The notes under the pieces are model-generated. The model searched no databases, had not been told where the DNA came from, and worked only from the letters and a program-made list of their open reading frames with translations. Of a stretch of DNA of 64,000 bases, positions 9,390 to 17,594 are shown one piece after another. The number at the start of each line of letters is the position of its first letter. The stretch's first letter is position 1. The DNA is from Neobacillus bataviensis (GTDB lineage Bacteria; Bacillota; Bacilli; Bacillales_B; DSM-18226), in the NCBI RefSeq assembly GCF_019969725.1, contig NZ_JAHXYW010000002.1:62001-126000 (forward strand), given 5' to 3'. A program made the translations under genes and the position numbers.

Positions 9390-9695
9390 ATGGCACAGCA
9401 AGCTATTGATGTTTTCAGGTCATGTATCCCATTATTTAACGCCTTAAGCGATCCGGCAAGACAGGACATTATCCTAATGCTTGCAGAACAGGAGCCGTTA
9501 AGTGTAAACGAAATTGCTGAGCAATCGAACCTCTCACGCCCGGCCATTTCCCATCATTTAAAAATCATGCGCGACAATCACCTTGTTAAACTAGAACAGA
9601 AAGGGACACAGCGCTATTATTCGCTTTCTTTAGATCAAAGTGTCCAACAATTGAAGCAGCTCATTGAAATCGTTGAGAGTGAGTGTATTCTTTAG
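9390..9695 (+). CDS. ArsR-family transcriptional regulator
   Basis: A 101-residue winged-helix protein. Residues 15-80 hold the HTH, with LSDPARQDIILML, SVNEIAEQSNLSRPAISHHLKIM as recognition region, and a wing ending in QRYYSL. The Cys-rich metal site of ArsR/CadC (CVC) is absent, so it is more likely metal-independent. A TTG at 9372 is in frame upstream, but the TTGGAGGA ribosome site favours the ATG at 9390. It probably represses its own operon through the 8545-8568 palindrome. Confidence 0.88.
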   Translation: MAQQAIDVFRSCIPLFNALSDPARQDIILMLAEQEPLSVNEIAEQSNLSRPAISHHLKIMRDNHLVKLEQKGTQRYYSLSLDQSVQQLKQLIEIVESECIL

Positions 9696-9745
9696 CTCTC
9701 TCCGGTATTCAACCTAATACATAAACGGAAAGGTGAGATTTACTT

Positions 9746-10312
9746 TTGGAAAAAGTTTGGGCAAACGTAAATGCCATATTAATAGCAGATGAACCAGAGA
9801 CATTTGTTACCAGAAGGATTAAAGAAGTGAATCTAGAATTCGGCGGAATTCGCGGGGATCGGCATTTTGGCGTAACGAGCAAGGCGGATTCGAGACAGCC
9901 GATGTATCCAAGAGGGACAGAGATTCTGAACCGCCGCCAATTAACGATTGTGTCAGAAGAAGAATTAGACAGGATTGCAGAAGAATTAAAGGTCGAATCG
10001 GTGCTGCCGGAGTGGCTGGGGGCTAATCTTTTTATAAAAGGATTTCCGGATCTAACGAAACTAACGATGGGCTCGCGCATCCTATTTCCAAGTGGTGCAG
10101 GACTAATTTGTATGGGAGAAAATATGCCTTGTACTTTGCCTGGTGATGAAATCCAAAAGCATTACGAAGACCACGAGAAGTTGTCCTTCCGTTTTGTACG
10201 CGCAGGCTATAAGCGTCGGGGAATCGTTTGTGCAGTAGAAAGGCCCGGAAAAATTTATGAAAATGATGAAGTTCAGATTTTGATTAATGATTTTACCAAT
10301 CCGATGCAATAA
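9746..10312 (+). CDS. MOSC domain-containing protein
   Basis: A 188-residue protein of the MOSC (molybdenum cofactor sulfurase C-terminal) family. The conserved core includes GGIRGDRHFG, the paired RRQLTIVSEEEL segment, and LGANLFIKGFPDL. Such proteins are thought to bind molybdenum cofactor or handle sulfur transfer, and many detoxify N-hydroxylated bases; the exact role here is unknown. Translation starts at TTG, supported by the AAAGGTGAG site 9 bases upstream. The stand-alone MOSC form has no Cys-desulfurase domain. Confidence 0.85.
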   Translation: MEKVWANVNAILIADEPETFVTRRIKEVNLEFGGIRGDRHFGVTSKADSRQPMYPRGTEILNRRQLTIVSEEELDRIAEELKVESVLPEWLGANLFIKGFPDLTKLTMGSRILFPSGAGLICMGENMPCTLPGDEIQKHYEDHEKLSFRFVRAGYKRRGIVCAVERPGKIYENDEVQILINDFTNPMQ

Positions 10313-10328
10313 ATTGATTCAGAGTATT

Positions 10329-10367
10329 TTTACATTTCTTTAACCTTATTTACCTAATCCATACAGT
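10329..10367 (+). promoter_or_regulatory. PhoP-box-like repeats and putative promoter of phoX
   Basis: TTTACA (10329-10334) and TTAACC (10340-10345) are 11 bp apart. A third TTTACC/TTACCT lies at 10349-10355, one to two bases out of phase. These fit the Bacillus PhoP box TT(A/T/C)ACA with 5-bp spacers. A possible -10 TACAGT lies at 10362-10367. Regulation by PhoP is inferred. Confidence 0.5.
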
Positions 10368-10444
10368 ATTTCCATTAATGCTTAATGTTTTCCAGTTAAA
10401 CTAGCAATAGATTGAAAACCATTAATGAGGAGGAATATTACTTT

Positions 10445-11878
10445 ATGGAAAATCAAAACGGCATGAATCGACGCGATTTCTTAAAAGCGGGAGGTATGAG
10501 CACACTTGCACTTACACTTGGAACAACAGGGGTCTTAACACTCGGTTCAAAAGCATTTGCGGATACTGCTAGTAATCCAACCAGCGGCTTTGGCGGATAT
10601 GGTCCACTAGTTCCTGATCCAAATGGAATTCTCGATCTTCCAAAAGGGTTCCATTACAAAATTATCTCCGAAGAGGGCGGTCAACTGACAAACGGCGGAA
10701 AAATCCCAGGTGCCTTTGATGGAATGGCTGCGTTTGAAGGTCCTAATAATACGACGATTCTTGTTCGAAATCATGAATTGAGTCCAGGTGCCGCAAATCC
10801 AGTAGTCGGAACCAAGCCTTTTGATGCGGCTGCAGCAGGGGGTACAACGGCTTTGGTTGTAGCTCCAAATCGTGAAGTTATCAAAGAATATGTAACCTCT
10901 TCAGGTACAATCCGAAATTGTGCTGGCGGGGCTACACCATGGGGGACCTGGCTGACTTGTGAAGAAACACGTTCCGAAACACACGGTTATGTATTCGAAG
11001 TGGATCCGACAATGCCGGAGAACGAAATGTCCAGAACCCCTATCAAGGACATGGGACGCTTTTCACACGAAGCATGTGCCATCGACCCGGCGACAGGATA
11101 TGTATACCTGACTGAGGATGCATCTCCAAGTTATTTCTACCGTTTTATCCCGAATGACACCAGCCAAAAACCAGGTGCTCTGCAAAAAGGCGGCAAGCTT
11201 TATGCGGCAGCGATTGAAGAAGTAACGGACCCATCAGCAAGCACATTTAAAACTGGACAAACGTTTAAGATTGTTTGGAAGGAACTAAATCCTCATTTAT
11301 GCCGCGAGGATGCCGCTGCACAAAACTGCATAAAGTTTAAAAAGCTAGAAGGAGCGTTCTTCCAAGCGGGTGTGTTCTGGTTTGATGACAGTTCTGCAGG
11401 CGCAAAAAATCTTGGACGCATTTACCGCTACATTCCTGCTACCAATACCTTGGAGCTTTTTTATGAGGCTACTGATGCTAAAGACATGGAATCGCCGGAT
11501 AATATTGCCATGACTCCTTGGGGCGATCTTTGGTTCGTAGAAGATGGAGCAGGAGACGATCGCCTTATGGGGATTACTCCTGAAGGCAAAATCTATCCTT
11601 TTGCCCACAATCGTCTAAATGCATCGGAAATGACAGGCCCTACCTTCTCGCCTGACGGAAACACACTTTTTGTCAATATTCAAAGCCCGGGCAAAACCTT
11701 TGCCATCTGGGGTCCATTCCAGCGCCATAACGCTGCACGTGCTAGGGAAATGTCCTACGCTGCTCCTTCAAAGCAATTTGCACCACAAGTTTCAGACAAG
11801 GTAGCTGCTTTTGCTGAGCGTAACGGGATGTCCATTCTTGAAGCGGCTGCATTTGAGCGCCACGGACTTAAGATTTAA
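10445..11878 (+). CDS. PhoX-type (DUF839) alkaline phosphatase family protein, Tat-exported
   Basis: A 477-residue secreted protein. The N-terminus carries a twin-arginine signal, NRRDFLKAGG at residues 8-17, a hydrophobic stretch, and a likely cleavage after AFA39. The mature part has PhoX/DUF839 features such as FDGMAAFEGPNNTTILVRNHE, the LTCEET segment, and DNIAMTPWGDLWFVEDG. PhoX enzymes are calcium/iron phosphatases that need the Tat pathway. The frame opens upstream at a TTG (10412), but GAGGAGGA at 10428-10436 sets the ATG at 10445. It faces tatC and tatA. PhoX activity is probable; some DUF839 proteins are uncharacterised. Confidence 0.85.
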   Translation: MENQNGMNRRDFLKAGGMSTLALTLGTTGVLTLGSKAFADTASNPTSGFGGYGPLVPDPNGILDLPKGFHYKIISEEGGQLTNGGKIPGAFDGMAAFEGPNNTTILVRNHELSPGAANPVVGTKPFDAAAAGGTTALVVAPNREVIKEYVTSSGTIRNCAGGATPWGTWLTCEETRSETHGYVFEVDPTMPENEMSRTPIKDMGRFSHEACAIDPATGYVYLTEDASPSYFYRFIPNDTSQKPGALQKGGKLYAAAIEEVTDPSASTFKTGQTFKIVWKELNPHLCREDAAAQNCIKFKKLEGAFFQAGVFWFDDSSAGAKNLGRIYRYIPATNTLELFYEATDAKDMESPDNIAMTPWGDLWFVEDGAGDDRLMGITPEGKIYPFAHNRLNASEMTGPTFSPDGNTLFVNIQSPGKTFAIWGPFQRHNAARAREMSYAAPSKQFAPQVSDKVAAFAERNGMSILEAAAFERHGLKI

Positions 11879-11896
11879 TCATTATATGAATCTATT

Positions 11897-11938
11897 AAAA
11901 GATGTAAACCCGTACCGTACCGGGTTTACATCTTTTTT
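11897..11938 (+). terminator. Terminator after the phoX-like gene
   Basis: The stem AAAAGATGTAAACCCG pairs with CGGGTTTACATCTTTT around an 8-base loop and is followed by a T run. It can act in both directions. Confidence 0.85.
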
Positions 11939-11984
11939 CTTTTTCACTTATGTTTTAAAATCGATTACAATTGTTTCTAAAAAA

Positions 11985-12014
11985 AGAAGTCTTAGCACAG
12001 GAGCTAAGACTTCT
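11985..12014 (-). terminator. Terminator of tatA-tatC
   Basis: The 12-bp stem AGAAGTCTTAGC/GCTAAGACTTCT has a 6-base loop. On the minus strand it is followed by a T run (TTTTTTT, the A run at 11978-11985). Confidence 0.85.
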
Positions 12015-12022
12015 TTCTTCAT

Positions 12023-12745
12023 TTAGACAGCCAGACTCGTTTCTTGCTTTCGCCGATAAACCACTTTGGATAATAGAACGCTGCACTCATATAGGAAGAT
12101 CAGCGGAATGACTACCAAAATGTCAGATAGAAAATCTGGAGGAGTGATGAAGATTGCGATTAAAACTAGTATAAAGTAGGCGTATTTTCGAATCTTTTGC
12201 AATCGATAAGGGTTCAAAACTCCGACGCTGGTCAAGAACATGATAACCACCGGAAGTTCAAACAAAAAACCAAATGGGAGCGTCATATTAATTAAAAATT
12301 TAAAGTACTTTTCCGTTGTAAAAAAGGTCATAAACATGTCCTCTGACATGGAGAGGAGGAAGTGAAATACCATTGGAAAAATGACAAAATATCCGAAGCA
12401 AACTCCCGTAAAAAATAGAAGGAATAGGGCTGGAATATAAGCCAGCGTTATTTTACGTTCCTTTTCTTTCAATGCCGGCCGGACAAATAGCCAAGTTTGA
12501 TAGGCGGCCATTGGAATCGTTCCAGCAATGGCAGCGACACTTGAAAGGATCATATAGACCCACAAAATATCACTCGGTCCTAAAATGGCAAGCTTTACTT
12601 CCAGGTCCTTCACTAGCCAATGATAAAGGTCTTGTGCATAGATAAAGGAAACGATGAAGAGCAGGATAAAGGTTCCTAATACGAAAATGAGACGTTTGCG
12701 CAGTTCTTCAAAATGACCAATAAGGTCCATATCGTGGGTTTTCAT
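12023..12745 (-). CDS. tatC: Sec-independent protein translocase TatC
   Basis: A 240-residue polytopic membrane protein with six predicted membrane segments and the TatC hallmarks MDLIGHFEELRKRLI at the N-terminus and FLFELPVVIMFL in the middle. TatC recognises the twin-arginine signal and recruits TatA. It is downstream of tatA and convergent with the Tat substrate gene at 10445, as with phoD-tatAd-tatCd in Bacillus subtilis. The ribosome site AAGGAGG follows directly after an intercistronic hairpin. Confidence 0.97.
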   Translation of the reverse strand: MKTHDMDLIGHFEELRKRLIFVLGTFILLFIVSFIYAQDLYHWLVKDLEVKLAILGPSDILWVYMILSSVAAIAGTIPMAAYQTWLFVRPALKEKERKITLAYIPALFLLFFTGVCFGYFVIFPMVFHFLLSMSEDMFMTFFTTEKYFKFLINMTLPFGFLFELPVVIMFLTSVGVLNPYRLQKIRKYAYFILVLIAIFITPPDFLSDILVVIPLIFLYECSVLLSKVVYRRKQETSLAV

Positions 12746-12762
12746 TGGGCCTCCTTATAAAA

Positions 12763-12791
12763 AAGAAGATGCAAGCCTCTTACATCCTCTT
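12763..12791 (-). terminator. Terminator-like hairpin between tatA and tatC
   Basis: On the minus strand AAGAGGATG pairs with CATCTTCTT (one G-U pair), the loop is 11 bases, and a TTTTTT tract follows, directly before the tatC ribosome site. Partial termination would yield more TatA than TatC, as the Tat stoichiometry demands. The function is inferred. Confidence 0.6.
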
Positions 12792-12806
12792 AAAAAATGA
12801 TATGTT

Positions 12807-13004
12807 TTAAATGGCTTTTTCCTCTTTTTTGGGCTGTGTTTTTGCCGGCTCTTCATCAGAAACTAAATCTCTTGTAGATTTTTTGAATTCCTTTAATGTT
12901 GAGCCAACGGCTTTTCCTAATTCCGGCAGTTTGGAAGGGCCGAAAATGATTAAGGCAATTACTAGAATAAGAATCAATCCCGGAATCCCAATATTTTGAA
13001 GCAT
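12807..13004 (-). CDS. tatA: Twin-arginine translocase subunit TatA
   Basis: A 65-residue protein with one N-terminal membrane helix (about residues 5-21), the [14 protein letters not shown] hinge and amphipathic helix, and a charged tail, all typical of TatA/TatAd. It forms the pore-like oligomer used by TatC. The start follows GAGGAGGAA. Four PhoP-like hexamers lie 75-113 bases upstream, suggesting phosphate-limited expression together with the Tat substrate. Confidence 0.96.
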   Translation of the reverse strand: MLQNIGIPGLILILVIALIIFGPSKLPELGKAVGSTLKEFKKSTRDLVSDEEPAKTQPKKEEKAI

Positions 13005-13078
13005 GTAAAATTCCTCCTCATATATGGCTTTTTTTTCTTTTCCTTAACTATGATTATAGGTAACTACCTTCACTATGT

Positions 13079-13117
13079 TAATTAAGGGAATGTAAAGAAT
13101 TGTTAAAAAACTATTAA
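13079..13117 (-). promoter_or_regulatory. PhoP-box-like repeats upstream of tatA-tatC
   Basis: Read on the minus strand, TTAATA, TTAACA, TTACAT and TAATTA occur at plus coordinates 13112-13117, 13101-13106, 13090-13095 and 13079-13084. Each is exactly 11 bp from the next. This matches the direct-repeat structure of Bacillus PhoP boxes (TT(A/T/C)ACA, 5-bp spacers). Binding is inferred. Confidence 0.6.
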
Positions 13118-13125
13118 CTTATTTT

Positions 13126-13989
13126 TTAGCGAATAGGTAATTTCTCAGGATTCATTGTGATATAGATTTCATTTATTTTTTCATTAGAAATATAAAAACT
13201 AAGGATACTTTGAATCTTATTATTCATGTATGTCACGATTGCTGGTTGGCGATTGATATTTTTAACTTCAAAATAAGTGTCTTCAGGGGCCTTTTTTATG
13301 ACACCGTATAATAAGGCAAGAACGTTGGATACAGATACTACTGGACGTACAGCAGCCGTGACTTTTCCTCCGCCGTCTGAAAATAGTGTGACGTTATCCG
13401 AAAGTAGTTCTAATAAGACAGCTGTATTTTGGATTTGAAACGCTGCTATAAAGCGATTAATGATTGACTTATTCCTTTCATAGCTTAAGCTTTCACCTTC
13501 CACATGTAAGACCTTTTGCTTAGCCCTGCTAAAAATTTTCCTGCAGTTTTCTTCTTTCTTTTCAACGATGTTAGCAATCTCAGAGTATGAGAAATTAAAT
13601 GCTTCTCTTAAAAGGAGAACTGCTCGTTCATCTGGTGCCAAATGCTCCATCATTCGTAAATAGGCAATACTCAATCCTTCTTTTTGGATAATAATTTCAG
13701 ATGGATCAAAGGCATGTAATTTCTCTAGTAATAATGGCTCTGGATTCCAAGGTCCCACATACTGCTCTCGTCTGGATCTGGCAGACTTTAATACATCAAG
13801 ACAGCGGTTCGTTAACATTTTGCAGAGATACGCTTTCTTATTCGTAATGTTCTCCTCACTGATTTGATAAGCTTTTAGAAAAGTATCATGGACAATATCT
13901 TCTGCTTCCGCTACTGAACCTAACATCCGATACCCTAATGAAAAGAGTAATGGTTTATAATGTTGGTAATCTTCGTTCGATATTTGCAC
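13126..13989 (-). CDS. ECF41-type RNA polymerase sigma factor with SnoaL-like C-terminal domain
   Basis: A 287-residue sigma factor. Region 2 lies at about residues 10-75 and region 4 at 105-160. A C-terminal extension of about 115 residues of the SnoaL-like fold follows. Two ECF41 marks are seen: WNPEP at 81-85, a variant of the linker motif WLPEP, and DGGGK at 205-209. In ECF41 factors the extension regulates activity in place of a separate anti-sigma factor. Translation starts at GTG after TGAGGAGA and overlaps the upstream oxidoreductase gene by 35 bases, implying translational coupling. Confidence 0.9.
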   Translation of the reverse strand: MQISNEDYQHYKPLLFSLGYRMLGSVAEAEDIVHDTFLKAYQISEENITNKKAYLCKMLTNRCLDVLKSARSRREQYVGPWNPEPLLLEKLHAFDPSEIIIQKEGLSIAYLRMMEHLAPDERAVLLLREAFNFSYSEIANIVEKKEENCRKIFSRAKQKVLHVEGESLSYERNKSIINRFIAAFQIQNTAVLLELLSDNVTLFSDGGGKVTAAVRPVVSVSNVLALLYGVIKKAPEDTYFEVKNINRQPAIVTYMNNKIQSILSFYISNEKINEIYITMNPEKLPIR

Positions 13990-15274
13990 TATTTCTCCTC
14001 ATTTCTTTTAAAATAATTTCTTCAGCTGCTTGTTTTCCACTGCTGACAGCTCCGTCTGCCAAAATGGAGTCGGGAGAAGCCCAGTCACCAGCTATATATA
14101 ATCCCGGAATAGCTGTTTTAGAACGCTGCAGCTTGAGCTCATCTCCTATTTGCGGTAAGCGTTGGTTCACCGTAATGTTAGGGATAAAGCGACTTGAAAT
14201 CACATATTGCTGCCACCCCGGCTGCAGCTTATCTAAAAATTGTTCCAGCTCGTCTTTAATACTTGTTCCATCAATTTGATCATCTGGGTGTAAATATTTA
14301 AATACATGAAGAACGGCACTCTTATTATCATCAGAGAGACGTGCATAATTTGAATGGACTGAATAATAAAGGGGATCAGTGATGCCCATGGCGAACAATT
14401 GCTTTGGGTTAGGAAGCTGTGTTAGAGCAACATCTAACGTTGCCCCTCTTATTGGGGTAATTTGAGCCAAAAAATTATTTTGATCGAGATTAAGATTTTC
14501 AACTAACATTTCGTGAAGTTCATGAGGGCCAGAGGTACAAATTACATACTTTCCGAGAATTTCTTTATCATTAGATAGAACTAATTTAAATTGGTTTTGT
14601 GGGGCGGGGGCTATTTGTTTAACACGAGTATGTGATTGAATTTGAACACCTGAGAGGATGGCTTTATTGTGAAGCTGATCAATGATTGTCTGCCAGCCGC
14701 CATCTAGATAAAGTACGCCTCCCATCGCATTTTTCATATTCGACACCATCACTTTTGCGCTCACCATTTCAGGAGCATGACAATAGGTTGCTAGTCTTCC
14801 AAGTGAATAAAGTAGTGATTTAACTATTTTAGAGCGGGCTGTTTGCTGAACCCATTGTTGGAAGGTTTGCTCTGCCAATTTTTTCGGATTTGCACTCATT
14901 AATTTCAACAAAACCGAGACCCATTCCATCCGTTCTTTCCTATTTAAAAGATTTGTTGTAAACAGTTCTAAAGGAGAAAATGGAGCAGCATACTCGATAT
15001 TGTTTTCAATTAAAATGCCGCCTAATATGGGTGGTTTGCCATTCAGATTTATCTTTAATTCTTCGAGAATAGACTTGGCTTTTCCTTTTTTATAAAGGGC
15101 ATGCGGGCCCAGATTTAAAAACTGTTGATTTATCCTGTTCGTTTTAGCCCTCCCGCCAGTATTTTTTCCTTTTTCTAATATTAATATAGATAAATTGGTT
15201 TTAGCTAAATAATTAGCGGCTACATACCCAGCTAATCCGCCGCCAACAATGACAATATCCCATTTTTGAGTCAT
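13955..15274 (-). CDS. FAD-dependent oxidoreductase (phytoene desaturase/protoporphyrinogen oxidase-like), ECF41 partner
   Basis: A 439-residue flavoprotein of the NAD(P)/FAD amine-oxidase-like fold. The dinucleotide motif IVIVGGGLAGYVAANYLA is at residues 5-22, followed by GGRAKTNR. The C-terminal FAD motif is GLYIAGDWASPDSILADGAV. The substrate is unknown. ECF41 operons typically carry a carboxymuconolactone decarboxylase, oxidoreductase or epimerase, and this is the partner here. A TTG at 15307 is in frame, but TAGGAGG puts the start at the ATG at 15274. Confidence 0.85.
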   Translation of the reverse strand: MTQKWDIVIVGGGLAGYVAANYLAKTNLSILILEKGKNTGGRAKTNRINQQFLNLGPHALYKKGKAKSILEELKINLNGKPPILGGILIENNIEYAAPFSPLELFTTNLLNRKERMEWVSVLLKLMSANPKKLAEQTFQQWVQQTARSKIVKSLLYSLGRLATYCHAPEMVSAKVMVSNMKNAMGGVLYLDGGWQTIIDQLHNKAILSGVQIQSHTRVKQIAPAPQNQFKLVLSNDKEILGKYVICTSGPHELHEMLVENLNLDQNNFLAQITPIRGATLDVALTQLPNPKQLFAMGITDPLYYSVHSNYARLSDDNKSAVLHVFKYLHPDDQIDGTSIKDELEQFLDKLQPGWQQYVISSRFIPNITVNQRLPQIGDELKLQRSKTAIPGLYIAGDWASPDSILADGAVSSGKQAAEEIILKEMRRNSANIERRLPTL

Positions 15275-15307
15275 AAGATAACCTCCTAAAGTAATTTCAT
15301 TACTCAA

Positions 15308-15334
15308 GACGACTAAGGGGGTATGGATGTGACA
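15308..15334 (-). promoter_or_regulatory. ECF41-type promoter of the oxidoreductase-sigma operon
   Basis: On the minus strand TGTCACA (15334-15328) is separated by 16 bases from CGTC (15311-15308). This agrees with the published ECF41 target motif TGTCACA / CGTC. The site lies 34 bases upstream of the oxidoreductase start codon and would give autoregulation. Confidence 0.8.
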
Positions 15335-15417
15335 GGGATTTAATAATAAAAAGTTCGTCAGACCATGCCAAAATATATTAAAATAAATGAAAATGTGAAA
15401 TTTAGGAGGTACCAGCC

Positions 15418-16212
15418 TTGAAAGTAGCTATTGCACAATTATCTACGAGCGTTGATAAAGCCTCTAATTTAGAGAAGGCGATCCAATACATTGCGAAGGC
15501 AAAAGGGATGGGCGCAGATTTAGTGGTTTTACCGGAATTTTATATGGTACTGGCAACTCCGAAGACTGGCGTGCTGCCGGCTGAAGCAGCGGAACCATTG
15601 GATGGCCCTTTTGTTTCCGCTCTTAAAGAGGCCGCCCGCAAAAACGAGATATATGTTGTTTGTGGAATGTATGAATCGAAAGCGGGTGATGACGGTCGAG
15701 CCTATAATACAACTGTATTTATTGATCGTTCAGGGCAACTCTTACATTCCTATCGAAAGACACATTTATATGATGCTTTCAGCTTTAAAGAGTCTGATAC
15801 CATTATCCCTGGTGAAAATAAATATAAAGTTGTAGAAACAGAGTTTGGAAAAATTGGTTTAATGGTCTGCTACGAATTGAGGTTTCCAGAAATCGCAAGA
15901 CAATTTGCGCTTCAGGAGGCGGATGTACTGCTTGTTCCGGCAGGATGGATGGCGGGTCCTATGAAAGAGGATCACTGGCAGACGCTTATTCGCGCAAGAG
16001 CGATTGAAAACACGATGTTCGTCCTTGGAGCGGATCTAGTTGGTCCTGAGTTTGCCGGCCGGAGTCTGGTCGTGGACCCGATGGGGGTTGTTATTGCAAG
16101 CGGAGGAGAGGAAGAAACCCTTATTCTCGCCGATTTGGACTTAGAGCGGATTCAACGTGTCCGAGAAAAGCTGCCTAGTGTAAAACACAGAAAGCCGGAG
16201 TTTTACCAGTGA
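15418..16212 (+). CDS. Carbon-nitrogen hydrolase (nitrilase superfamily amidase)
   Basis: A 264-residue nitrilase-fold enzyme. The Glu-Lys-Cys triad is visible as Glu40 in VVLPEFYM, Lys114 in YRKTHLYDAF and Cys151 in LMVCYELRFPE. The family hydrolyses amides such as omega-amides of keto-acids; the closest likely role is omega-amidase (YafV/Nit2-like), not established here. The start is TTG, supported by TTAGGAGGT seven bases upstream. It appears monocistronic and is followed by hairpin array 2. Confidence 0.88.
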   Translation: MKVAIAQLSTSVDKASNLEKAIQYIAKAKGMGADLVVLPEFYMVLATPKTGVLPAEAAEPLDGPFVSALKEAARKNEIYVVCGMYESKAGDDGRAYNTTVFIDRSGQLLHSYRKTHLYDAFSFKESDTIIPGENKYKVVETEFGKIGLMVCYELRFPEIARQFALQEADVLLVPAGWMAGPMKEDHWQTLIRARAIENTMFVLGADLVGPEFAGRSLVVDPMGVVIASGGEEETLILADLDLERIQRVREKLPSVKHRKPEFYQ

Positions 16213-16261
16213 TAGGCAACATCTGAAATTTGTCTGAAATACGTGGAACAGGAAAACTGTT

Positions 16262-16485
16262 TTTTGGAGCGTCCATGAGGACAAAAAAGTATGGTGGAAA
16301 CACAGAACCTGTCCTCATGGAGCGTTTATGAGGACAAAAAATCCGGGTAGAGACATAGAACCTGTCCTCATGAAGTGTTCATGAGGACAAAAAATCCGGG
16401 TGGAGACATAGAACCTGTCCTCATGGAGTGTTCATGAGGACAAAAAATCAGTTGGAAACAAGGAAACTGTCTACATGAGGGGCCC
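16262..16485. repeat. Tandem hairpin repeat array 2 (four units, 53 bp)
   Basis: Units begin at 16272, 16325, 16378 and 16431, an exact 53-bp period. The junctions again carry TGTCCTCATG, a 7-base loop and CATGAGGACA, the same hairpin as array 1, while the inner part differs (AAAAAATCCGGGTGGAGACA type). The array lies between the nitrilase stop and the convergent phzF-like gene. Nothing else is seen in this gap of about 317 bases. Confidence 0.9.
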
Positions 16486-16529
16486 ATAAAGAAAAGTATC
16501 CATAAGAAAAAACGTAAAAGTATCCCAAT

Positions 16530-17423
16530 CTATAAGACCACTTCAAATTCTTTAACGAATACGGCACTTCCAGTAATTTCAATATCAAATTGATCTTTAT
16601 TTTTCGTAATATGCACCATTACCCGGCCATCCTTTTCCATTTCCTGCCCCTGTTCTACTAAGAGATTTAACGTTTTTTCAAAATGGCTGTTTATGTAAGA
16701 GGCAAAATAAGCTCCCATCACTCCTGAAGCAGTGCCAGTTACAGGGTCCTCGATTGTTCCGGAATATGGGGAGGAAAAGTGCCGGGCGTGCATATGGGCA
16801 TTATCATCATACGTTTCTAAGCAAAAGGGATGAAGAGATGCTTTGGGCCGTTCCTTTAAAAGGGAAGGAAATAACTCATTATTCGGTTTCATTTTTTTAA
16901 AAGTCTCAAGTTTTTTTATTGGAAGCAATAAAGTCCAGATACCCGTACTGCCATATAGGATGGGCAAAGTGTCATCAATATCCTCTTTAACCAGCCCAAT
17001 AGAGTCAGCTAAAGCTTCTACTGATCCTGTAAATTCCGCAAATTGTGGTGAAGCCTGCTTCATTGTAATCAGAATGTCAGCATCTGAAAGGGCACCAATC
17101 TTTATAGGCAAAATACCTGCAAGTGTCTCGATAGTTAAGGTATCTTTTTGCTTTAGTAATCCCTTCTTTTTTAAAGCATAGATGGCCGCCATTGTCCCAT
17201 GGCCGCAAAGGTTCATCTCATGGCCGGGTGTAAAATAACGGATTCTAAGATCAGCTGCATCCGAATTCATGATAAAAGCTGTTTCATTAAAGCCTGCTTT
17301 AAAGGCTATTTCTTGCATTTCGTTATCTGTCAGCTTGTCACCGTTTAAAACTACTCCCGCTGGATTCCCTTTATTGGGCTCTGTACTAAAGGCATCATAA
17401 TGATAAACTGTCACTGATTTCAT
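16530..17423 (-). CDS. PhzF family isomerase/epimerase
   Basis: A 297-residue protein of the PhzF/YddE diaminopimelate-epimerase-like fold. Recognisable segments are the catalytic-Glu region FNETAFI near residue 45, [14 protein letters not shown] near 75 and the C-terminal [16 protein letters not shown]. PhzF itself isomerises dihydro-3-hydroxyanthranilate; most Bacillus homologues have unknown substrates and no phenazine genes are present. A second PhzF paralogue is at 37231-38127. Confidence 0.88.
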   Translation of the reverse strand: MKSVTVYHYDAFSTEPNKGNPAGVVLNGDKLTDNEMQEIAFKAGFNETAFIMNSDAADLRIRYFTPGHEMNLCGHGTMAAIYALKKKGLLKQKDTLTIETLAGILPIKIGALSDADILITMKQASPQFAEFTGSVEALADSIGLVKEDIDDTLPILYGSTGIWTLLLPIKKLETFKKMKPNNELFPSLLKERPKASLHPFCLETYDDNAHMHARHFSSPYSGTIEDPVTGTASGVMGAYFASYINSHFEKTLNLLVEQGQEMEKDGRVMVHITKNKDQFDIEITGSAVFVKEFEVVL

Positions 17424-17523
17424 GTTTCATTTCCCCCTATTCCATTAGTTAACCAAACACTATCGAACTATTAGATTTTTTGTCAACAAATTTAATACAT
17501 AATGTCTGTCAAAACTAATCAAT

Positions 17524-17552
17524 TTGTCCAACAACCATAAATTAGGTAAAAT
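17524..17552 (+). promoter_or_regulatory. SigA-type promoter of fabF
   Basis: The -35 box TTGTCC (17524-17529) and -10 box TAAAAT (17547-17552) are 17 bases apart, about 43 bases upstream of the fabF start codon. I did not recognise a FapR site. Confidence 0.55.
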
Positions 17553-17594
17553 ATAGAGACTATACTTCGAATAATTAGTGGGAGAGAGCATTAA

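Noticed and set aside
13126..13989. Anti-sigma factor partner for the ECF protein
   Set aside because: The overlapping gene is a flavin oxidoreductase without a membrane or zinc anti-sigma domain; ECF41 factors carry their own regulatory C-terminal domain.
16530..17423. Phenazine biosynthesis role for the PhzF-like proteins
   Set aside because: No other phz gene is present in the window; PhzF-fold proteins are widespread with other, mostly unknown, substrates.
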